DNA from: DAOUFU01 sp034429275 | GTDB taxonomy: Bacteria; Chloroflexota; Anaerolineae; Aggregatilineales; Aggregatilineaceae | Assembly: GCA_034429275.1 (NCBI GenBank) | Contig: DAOUFU010000104.1 | Span: 1-7,066, forward strand | Reading direction: 5' to 3' | Length of the DNA stretch: 7,066 nucleotides | Shown: piece by piece, positions 1-5,018 of the stretch | Numbering within the stretch: the stretch's first letter is position 1 | How the letters are laid out: each line of letters opens with the position of its first letter | Program-made: the position numbers and the translations under genes | Notes under the pieces: generated by a model | The model's database searches: none | Told to the model about the DNA's origin: nothing | The model's input: only the letters and a program-made list of their open reading frames with translations

Positions 1-1115
1 GTGCGCACTGTTCTCAGGTAGATCAGCGCGAAGACCAGCGAGATCAGCATGATAAACCCGGCATAGGCGGCTGCCATGTTCGGGTTATTGAAGCCGCTGT
101 CGCCAGGGTCGTACCAACGATAGGTCTCGTAGGCCAGGACCGTCAGCACGCGCCCGCCGGTGATCGCAACGACAACGGCGAACACCTGGAAGGCCAGGAT
201 CGTGCGCAGGATGAGCGCGACCTGCAGGCTCGGCTTGAGCAGCGGCAGGATGATGTGACGCAGGCGCTGCCATAGGTTCGCGCCGAACAATTCGCCCGCC
301 TCCAGGTATTCGCGCGGGATGGCCTGCAAGCCGGATACCACGATCACCATCACGATGGAGGTCGCGCGCCAGACTTCGGCCAGCACAATCGCCACGATCA
401 TCCAGTGCTGGTTCTCATTCGAAAGAAAAATATAGGGCCGGTCGATCAGCCCAAGCTGCTGCAAGAAAGTATTGAGGAAACCGCGCTGAGTGAAGATCGA
501 CACCCACACCAGGCCAGCGGCCAGGTCCGAAATCCCCAACGGAATCGCGTAAATATACAAAAAGATGGTGTTGCCGCGCAGCTGCGCCTGCAAGACCAGG
601 GCCATCACAATCGCCAGCACGAACTGCACCGGCAGAATGAGCACCAACAGCAGCAGCGTCGTCTTCAGCGCCTCTTTGAAGCGGTAATCGTGAATCATGC
701 GGTCGATGAAGTCGAGCGTCCATTCTTTGCGACCCTCGCCGCTCACCACGCGCGCCGTCTCAGAGTCTGCACGCGAGCGGATGAAGAGATTGCGCTGGTG
801 CGCCCAGCCTTCGACCTGGTCACCGTCTTCGGTGGTGCCCACGATCTTGAACCAATAAATGGGACGGGTGCGCCCGTTCGGCAGCACCTCTTCACTCTTG
901 AGGCGATCCACTACGACGACTTCTGCCTGCATTTCCAGGCGTCCCACCGGGTCCGCTTTTTCGTCGGGTTCGGCCAGGACCGGCAAAATCTGGCTGTCGC
1001 GCGTGAAGGCCAGCTGGAGCGAACGCCCCATCGGCCATGCGAAGAACACCGCCAGGTAGATGAACGAAGGCAAGATCAATAAGTAGGGGGCCGCGTTCAC
1101 CCTGAATCGTTTCAT
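1..1115 (-). CDS. Carbohydrate ABC transporter permease, MalF type, with extra extracytoplasmic domain (3' end cut by window)
   Basis: This is one of the two membrane subunits expected in a CUT1-type sugar importer. The frame opens at ATG 1115-1113 (MKRFRVNAAPY) and stays open to the window edge, giving 371 residues. The last predicted helix is present, so probably only a few residues are missing. Hydrophobic segments lie near residues 10-31, 152-175, 185-207, 238-262, 299-321 and 348-368. The ATPase-coupling loop is clear at residues 272-291 (EAGELFG, then IILPL, matching EAA-x3-G-x9-I-x-LP). Ordinary MalF/UgpA-like permeases have about 290-310 residues. The excess here is a roughly 110-residue insertion between helices 1 and 2 (residues about 38-148), annotated separately. 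A weak AAAGG ribosome binding site lies about 8 nt upstream of the start. The gene follows the solute-binding protein gene by 95 nt on the same strand, so the two probably serve one importer. The substrate is not readable from the permease; a glucoside is inferred from context. Confidence 0.93.
   Translation of the reverse strand, partial: MKRFRVNAAPYLLILPSFIYLAVFFAWPMGRSLQLAFTRDSQILPVLAEPDEKADPVGRLEMQAEVVVVDRLKSEEVLPNGRTRPIYWFKIVGTTEDGDQVEGWAHQRNLFIRSRADSETARVVSGEGRKEWTLDFIDRMIHDYRFKEALKTTLLLLVLILPVQFVLAIVMALVLQAQLRGNTIFLYIYAIPLGISDLAAGLVWVSIFTQRGFLNTFLQQLGLIDRPYIFLSNENQHWMIVAIVLAEVWRATSIVMVIVVSGLQAIPREYLEAGELFGANLWQRLRHIILPLLKPSLQVALILRTILAFQVFAVVVAITGGRVLTVLAYETYRWYDPGDSGFNNPNMAAAYAGFIMLISLVFALIYLRTVR
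780..938 (-). other. SH3b-like domain inserted in the helix 1-2 loop of the permease
   Basis: This covers residues about 60-112 of the permease. The segment reads as beta-rich, with MQAEVVVVDRLKSEEV followed by IYWFKIVGTTEDGDQVEGWAHQRNLF. The second part matches the usual C-terminal half of bacterial SH3 domains, W-[YF]-K-V, then a D/G turn, then GW[VA]-x-x-x-x-L. By MalF-type topology (N-terminus inside), the loop lies outside the membrane. SH3b domains commonly bind peptidoglycan or peptides. Here the domain could contact the cell wall or the binding protein, which is inference. The assignment rests on pattern recognition only, and another small beta-barrel fold is possible. Confidence 0.6.
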
Positions 1116-1136
1116 GTGACGAGCCTTTCTATTGAG

Positions 1137-1175
1137 GACAGGGGGAAAGAAAGCCATATGCTCCTTCCCCCTGTC
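1137..1175 (-). promoter_or_regulatory. Intergenic stem-loop between binding-protein and permease genes
   Basis: The perfect 11-bp arms GACAGGGGGAA and TTCCCCCTGTC can be extended inward by about three more pairs with G-U wobbles. They enclose a roughly 10-nt loop containing CATATG. In the minus-strand RNA the stem is followed by CTCAATAGAAAG, not a U-run, so it does not look like a simple intrinsic terminator. Hairpins after solute-binding protein genes, as in malE-malF, typically protect the upstream mRNA from 3' decay and give more binding protein than permease. The same role is inferred here. Confidence 0.7.
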
Positions 1176-1210
1176 GTCTTCAAAGCGGCGTTGGTGGTGT
1201 TGTTAACCTG

Positions 1211-2503
1211 CTAGTTAAGCTGGCAGGCCCCTTCGCTGGGGGCATCGGGCGGCCAGCACGCCGCGCCAGTCTCGTCCAGCAGCTTCTGGAGATTCGCGCC
1301 TTCCTGATCGAGCACGGTCTGGATATCCTCGCCGTTGAGCACGATCCGGCTGAAGGCGTTGCGGTAGATTTCGTTGATCTCACCACCGCGGCTGCCCAGG
1401 CCTACCGGCAGCAGCGCGGGCAGCGCATCGGGCGAATTGGCCTGAGCCGCGACCGCGCTGGCTTCGAGCGCGACACCCGGCGAGAGGTTGCTGGTATCCA
1501 CGCCGCCCACCACCGGGAAGAACGCCAGGTCCTGCAAGACACGCTGCTGAGTTTCGGGCTGCAGCATGTACTTCAGCAGGGCCTCGGCCCCATCAGGATT
1601 GGGCGAGGTATAGGGGATGCCCAGGCCGACCACCACCGGCATAAAGCCGCGCCCCGCCGGGCCAGCCGGGGCCGGGAAGGTCACGAAGTCATCGGGCTTT
1701 TCGTTCAGCGCATTGATCAAGCGCGCGGTGTGATCGAAGGCCACCCACACTTCGCCGGCCAGCAGGGGTTCCTGCATGAACTCATAGGCGATCGATTGGG
1801 GGTGGACATAGGGCCACAGATCGTTCTTGAACCACTCGAACATGGCGACCGCTTCGGGCGATTTGAAGCCGGTGACCATGCCGCCGGTGAAGGATGGGAA
1901 CAGGTAACCTTCCAGGAAGCGGTGGAACAGCCCCGCCACCGGCAGGCCGAGCCGGGCTTCGCCAGTCTGGTCATAGATATTCTTGGCCCACATTCCCAGC
2001 TCTTCCCACGTCAGGGCGTTGATGTCTGCACCTTCGGGCAGGTATTGCAAAGCGTCCTTGTGTGCAGCCATAATATACGTGGCCTGCATCCAGGGGATGT
2101 AATACTGATAGTCCTCCGTACCCAGCTTGCCCAGCTCAACGAAGGCTGCCGGTAGCTCATACTCTTCCTGGATGCTGGCCAGCAGATCGGTCAGATCGAA
2201 GAGCACGTCTTCATTGGCCAGCACGGGATAGGTGCCATGCAGCGCGCCGATCACGTCCACCGTGCCGGTGCCCGCCGCCGCTTCGGCCCGGAGCAGGTCG
2301 ATCATCGGGCCTTCCTCGCTCGGCACAAAATCCACCTCGCCAAAGTCGGCCAGGATCGCGCGGGCCTTGTCGCTCTCTTCGACGGTATTGAACTGCGTGG
2401 ACATGAAGAGGACTTTGCCACCCTGGGCCGATACACCCAGCGCGCCGGTCAGCATCACGGCCAGCAGCATCACCATCACCAAACGAAACGTCTTGCGAGA
2501 CAT
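1211..2503 (-). CDS. Extracellular carbohydrate-binding protein of ABC importer (family 1 SBP)
   Basis: This is the secreted receptor that captures the sugar and hands it to the permease. From ATG 2503-2501 it has 430 residues, normal for CUT1 binding proteins. The N-terminus MSRKTFRLVMVM is a Sec signal peptide with a hydrophobic core at about 8-22 and a likely cleavage after GVSA (residue 26). There is no lipobox cysteine, so it is not an evident lipoprotein. The mature start (KVLFMSTQFNTVEESDKARAI) and later segments (about 210-330, with LLAGEVWVAFD and LLKYMLQPETQQ) fit the two-lobed SBP fold. Two cysteines near the end (C416, C427) could form a disulfide in the short tail CWPPDAPSEGAC. 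A start 20 codons further upstream is possible, but the good AGGAGA site and signal peptide favour this one. The gene lies 78 nt after the lacI-type gene on the same strand and before the permease. Its place beside a YcjM-like phosphorylase resembles ycjN in E. coli. The ligand is unknown. Confidence 0.93.
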   Translation of the reverse strand: MSRKTFRLVMVMLLAVMLTGALGVSAQGGKVLFMSTQFNTVEESDKARAILADFGEVDFVPSEEGPMIDLLRAEAAAGTGTVDVIGALHGTYPVLANEDVLFDLTDLLASIQEEYELPAAFVELGKLGTEDYQYYIPWMQATYIMAAHKDALQYLPEGADINALTWEELGMWAKNIYDQTGEARLGLPVAGLFHRFLEGYLFPSFTGGMVTGFKSPEAVAMFEWFKNDLWPYVHPQSIAYEFMQEPLLAGEVWVAFDHTARLINALNEKPDDFVTFPAPAGPAGRGFMPVVVGLGIPYTSPNPDGAEALLKYMLQPETQQRVLQDLAFFPVVGGVDTSNLSPGVALEASAVAAQANSPDALPALLPVGLGSRGGEINEIYRNAFSRIVLNGEDIQTVLDQEGANLQKLLDETGAACWPPDAPSEGACQLN

Positions 2504-2511
2504 GATTTTTT

Positions 2512-2518
2512 TCTCCTG
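2512..2518 (-). promoter_or_regulatory. Ribosome binding site of the solute-binding protein gene
   Basis: The minus strand reads CAGGAGA followed by AAAAAATC and then ATG at 2503-2501. This near-consensus Shine-Dalgarno sequence at normal spacing fixes the start at the methionine that begins the signal peptide. The in-frame ATG 20 codons upstream has no comparable site. Confidence 0.8.
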
Positions 2519-2581
2519 ACTCAAACGGCGTCTATTCACGAACAGGGTACTGCCTGGTCTCACACTGGATCGTCCACTTCG

Positions 2582-3610
2582 TTACCCTCGATGTACCTGT
2601 TTCGCCCTCCTTTCGCTGGATTCACGGACGATCAATTCAGGTGTAAGCAAACGGTGCGGCTCATCAAGCGGTTCCCGACGGATCACGCGGATGAGCATAT
2701 CCATCGCCTGCTGCCCGATGTGATAGATGGGCTGGCGGACGGTGGTGAGCGGTGGATGGGCATGGGCCGACTGCGGGATGTCATCGAAACCGGTGACGGC
2801 GACATCGCACCCCACATGCATCCCTTTATCCTGAACGGCCTGCATTGCGCCGATGGCCATCATATCGTTGCAGGCAGCGATGGCAGTGGGTGGCGTGGGC
2901 AAGCTGAGCAGGTGCATCGCCGCCTGATAGCCGCTGTCGGCGGTGAGCGTGCCCTCGACGAAATAGGCCGGGTCCGGTTCCAGCCCGGCGTCATGCAGGC
3001 CCTGCACATAGCCTGCGTAGCGCTGCGCGGTGAACCCCAGCTCGCGCGGGGAAGCGATCAAAGCGATGCGCCGGTGCCCCTTCTCGACCAGGTGATCAAC
3101 CACCTGGCGCATCCCGGCTGCGCCGTCCACGTCGATGTGTGGGTAGTCGTTGGCATTCGAGCGGCCAAACACCACAAAGGGATGGTGCGCCTCCTTCAGA
3201 AAGGCAATGCGGGGATCGTCGGTGAGCACGCGCGCGACTACCATGCCGTCGATGCGGCTGCTGGCGACCATGCGCCGATAAGTGTTAAGTTCTTCTTCGC
3301 CGGGCTGTTGAGCCGAAAGCAGCAGGTCATAACCATATTCGGCGGCCTGCCGCCCCACCCCCGAAAGCAGTTCCATGAAGAACGGGTCGGAAAAATAGGC
3401 GGTTAGTGGGATGATCATGCCGATGGTCTGAGTCTGTTTGCTGCGGAGATGGCGCGCGGCCAAATTGGGCTGATAACCGAGGCGCTTGGCGATGGTGATG
3501 ATGTGCTGGCGAGTTTCCGCGCTCACGTCATCATACCCGGCCAGTGCGCGCGACACGGTCGTAATGGAGAACCCGGTTTCTTCGGCAATCGTCTTAAGTG
3601 TAATCTTCAT
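2582..3610 (-). CDS. LacI-family transcriptional regulator
   Basis: This is a ligand-responsive DNA-binding repressor of 342 residues, the usual LacI/GalR length. Residues 2-23 (KITLKTIAEETGFSITTVSRAL) form the helix-turn-helix. Residues 45-58 (GYQPNLAARHLRSK) include the hinge helix with the minor-groove leucine that opens a CG step. The periplasmic-binding-protein-like sensor follows, with typical landmarks IGMIIP at 63-68, SRIDGMVV at 118-125, AACNDMMAIGAM at 245-256 and VTGFDDIPQSAH at 272-283. The start at ATG 3610-3608 is chosen because the family begins at this lysine-rich segment. A start 15 codons earlier would lie upstream of the predicted transcription start and inside an operator. 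No good Shine-Dalgarno is visible, since the short leader is filled by an operator. Two palindromic operators upstream suggest autoregulation. The SBP and permease genes downstream show no clear promoter of their own and may be read through from here. The effector is probably the imported sugar or a product, which is inference. Confidence 0.95.
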   Translation of the reverse strand: MKITLKTIAEETGFSITTVSRALAGYDDVSAETRQHIITIAKRLGYQPNLAARHLRSKQTQTIGMIIPLTAYFSDPFFMELLSGVGRQAAEYGYDLLLSAQQPGEEELNTYRRMVASSRIDGMVVARVLTDDPRIAFLKEAHHPFVVFGRSNANDYPHIDVDGAAGMRQVVDHLVEKGHRRIALIASPRELGFTAQRYAGYVQGLHDAGLEPDPAYFVEGTLTADSGYQAAMHLLSLPTPPTAIAACNDMMAIGAMQAVQDKGMHVGCDVAVTGFDDIPQSAHAHPPLTTVRQPIYHIGQQAMDMLIRVIRREPLDEPHRLLTPELIVRESSERRAKQVHRG

Positions 3611-3617
3611 GATCAAC

Positions 3618-3631
3618 CCAAAACGTTTTGG
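3618..3631. promoter_or_regulatory. LacI-type operator O1 (perfect palindrome)
   Basis: CCAAAACGTTTTGG is a perfect 14-bp palindrome with the central CG step typical of LacI/GalR-family operators. It lies 7 bp upstream of the lacI-type start codon and about 7-20 nt downstream of the predicted transcription start. Binding there would block the promoter or act as a roadblock. Confidence 0.85.
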
Positions 3632-3643
3632 ATATTTACTTCC

Positions 3644-3672
3644 ACCATAATCCAAAACGTTTCGGACGTCAA
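3644..3672 (-). promoter_or_regulatory. Predicted sigma70-type promoter of the lacI-type gene
   Basis: On the minus strand, -35 TTGACG (3672-3667) and -10 TATGGT (3649-3644) are separated by exactly 17 bp. Transcription would start near 3637, leaving a leader of about 27 nt. The spacer is occupied by operator O2, so repressor and RNA polymerase should exclude each other. Confidence 0.7.
3651..3666. promoter_or_regulatory. LacI-type operator O2 (one mismatch)
   Basis: TCCAAAACGTTTCGGA is a 16-bp palindrome with a single mismatch and shares the CCAAAACGTTT core with the perfect site. Centre-to-centre spacing to the downstream site is 34 bp. It lies between the -35 and -10 boxes of the predicted promoter. 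Confidence 0.8.
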
Positions 3673-3690
3673 CTCTATTTACCTAGAGTT
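3671..3690. repeat. Inverted repeat AACTCTA-N6-TAGAGTT upstream of the lacI promoter
   Basis: This is a perfect 7-bp inverted repeat with a 6-bp spacer, touching the first bases of the -35 box. It is AT-rich and lacks a U-run, so it is a poor terminator for the upstream glycosyltransferase gene. It may be a site for a second regulator, which is inference. Confidence 0.45.
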
Positions 3691-3725
3691 CGCATTAACG
3701 TACCATTAAGACCTCGATCAAACCC

Positions 3726-4970
3726 TCAGCTGAGCAGCGTCTTCAGCCGATCTTCGAGCACCTCAAAGGAAAAATGCGCCCGCCCCACCTCATAGTTGTG
3801 ATCGGTCATGCGCTGCACCTCGGCAGGCGACTCCAGCAGCGCGAGCACCGCTTCGACGGTGGCCGGCGTGACTTCCTCGCGGATTTCGATGGCGCGCACA
3901 CCCGCCGGACGAATGTCCGAGCGGTAGGCGGTATAGGCATTGACCACCAGCGGCTTACGGAAGTAGAGAGTCTCGATCAGCGCGTTGCCGAAGCCCTCAT
4001 AGGAACTGAGGTAGGTCACAAAATCGGCGCTGGGATAAATATCCCACAGCGTGTAATACCGCTTGCCCTCGCGCTGGCAGCGGTGTTCAACGATGCGGTC
4101 GCCGATGAACAGCGCGCGAATGCCCGACCGCTCAATCTGCCGCTGCAGCCAGGGGAAATATGTCCCGGCCTCGTCGCCCGCTTCGCCGGTGATGACCAAC
4201 ACGTAGCGATGGCCCGGATCGCGCTCGCCCAACGCCTGGACAAGCTCCACCGCCCGCTCGATATTTTTGCGCCGGATGATGCGCGTGGGCTGCAAGATCA
4301 GCCGCTCGTTCGGCGCGATGCCGAATTCCTCGCGCACGGTCAGCGCGTAGGCATCGGGCGGCGGGGGCGGACTGCGGAAATCGAACACATTGGGCACGTA
4401 GGTCGCCAGCAGACGCCGCCGCATATACAGCTCGCGCTGCATGGCCGTGCTGATCACCATGTGGCGGACCGAAGTCCCCTCTGAGGGAAAAGCTGTCATA
4501 AGGACATCGGGGATGCGGTTGACGATGAACCGCTCGCGCTCCCAGTAGAAATCGTGGCAGTGCGCCAGCGTGAGGATGTGCGTCTCGCCGATGAAGTCGC
4601 GCAGCGCCACGCCCAGCGCGATCTGCATGGGGATCGCCTGGGCGTTTTGGGTGATGATGCAGTCCAGCTGGAACCGGTCGGCGAACTCGTACAGCTTCGC
4701 TTTGAGCTGCGCAGCAGACTCCGCGATCCGCCGGTAGAGCGCGCGCGATTCGTCCGCGCCGCCGAACGCTTCATCGTGAATGGCGACAGCTTCGGGATCG
4801 TGAAAGTGGAAGGCAGGGACTTCGAGGCCGGGCTGCGCCCAATCGCCCAGTTCCCCCGCGCAGTAGAACGACGTATGCCCCATCCGCCGCAGCACATCGG
4901 CGAGCTTGGCAATCTCCAGCGACACGCCATCGACACCGGCAATGCGGGTTGCCACAAATCCGATATTCAT
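3726..4970 (-). CDS. GT4 family glycosyltransferase (GT-B fold)
   Basis: This is a retaining, nucleotide-sugar-dependent glycosyltransferase of 414 residues, predicted cytosolic with no signal peptide or membrane helix. The N-terminal acceptor-side domain opens with a glycine-rich loop (GVDGVSLEIAKLADVLRRMGH, about 12-32). An uncommon segment HCHDFYWERERF (137-148) lies in the acceptor domain. The C-terminal donor domain shows QPTRIIRRKNIERAVEL (227-243), with R230 and K235 as probable donor phosphate contacts. It also shows LVITGEAGDEAGTYF (258-272), and the GT4 E-x7-E motif EGFGNALIE is at E325-E333. Five prolines in a row (201-205) fall near the interdomain linker. The start at ATG 4970 has a strong AAGGGGG site. 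The gene follows the phosphorylase by 48 nt, so they are probably co-transcribed. Acceptor and donor cannot be read from sequence. Because the partner is a glucosylglycerate-type phosphorylase, a mannosylglucosylglycerate synthase-like role (as described for Petrotoga MggS) is one possibility, but only a hypothesis. Confidence 0.9.
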   Translation of the reverse strand: MNIGFVATRIAGVDGVSLEIAKLADVLRRMGHTSFYCAGELGDWAQPGLEVPAFHFHDPEAVAIHDEAFGGADESRALYRRIAESAAQLKAKLYEFADRFQLDCIITQNAQAIPMQIALGVALRDFIGETHILTLAHCHDFYWERERFIVNRIPDVLMTAFPSEGTSVRHMVISTAMQRELYMRRRLLATYVPNVFDFRSPPPPPDAYALTVREEFGIAPNERLILQPTRIIRRKNIERAVELVQALGERDPGHRYVLVITGEAGDEAGTYFPWLQRQIERSGIRALFIGDRIVEHRCQREGKRYYTLWDIYPSADFVTYLSSYEGFGNALIETLYFRKPLVVNAYTAYRSDIRPAGVRAIEIREEVTPATVEAVLALLESPAEVQRMTDHNYEVGRAHFSFEVLEDRLKTLLS

Positions 4971-4974
4971 CGTG

Positions 4975-4981
4975 CCCCCTT
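4975..4981 (-). promoter_or_regulatory. Ribosome binding site of the GT4 gene
   Basis: The minus strand reads AAGGGGG, then CACG, then ATG at 4970-4968. The purine run supports this start and independent translation initiation within the phosphorylase-GT4 transcript. Confidence 0.7.
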
Positions 4982-5018
4982 GAATCTCAAAAACACTATT
5001 GAGGTCAGTCTAATCCAT

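Noticed and set aside
405..1082. Plus-strand open frame (225 codons) opposite the permease
   Set aside because: The minus strand encodes a continuous permease with helices and a coupling loop, so the plus frame is a shadow.
1137..1175. Intrinsic terminator after the binding-protein gene
   Set aside because: The stem is strong but no U-run follows it in the minus-strand RNA, and a same-operon permease gene begins 22 nt later.
2237..3406. Plus-strand open frame (389 codons) opposite the binding-protein and LacI genes
   Set aside because: It is antisense to two clearly recognised genes and crosses their intergenic region. No family resemblance is visible.
3611..3655. Longer LacI protein starting at ATG 3655
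   Set aside because: The extra 15 residues precede the conserved helix-turn-helix start and the codon lies inside operator O2, upstream of the predicted transcription start.
4986..5003. Hairpin CTCAA-N8-TTGAG between phosphorylase and GT4 genes
   Set aside because: Only five pairs and AT-rich, with no U-run. It is too weak to call a terminator or regulatory element.
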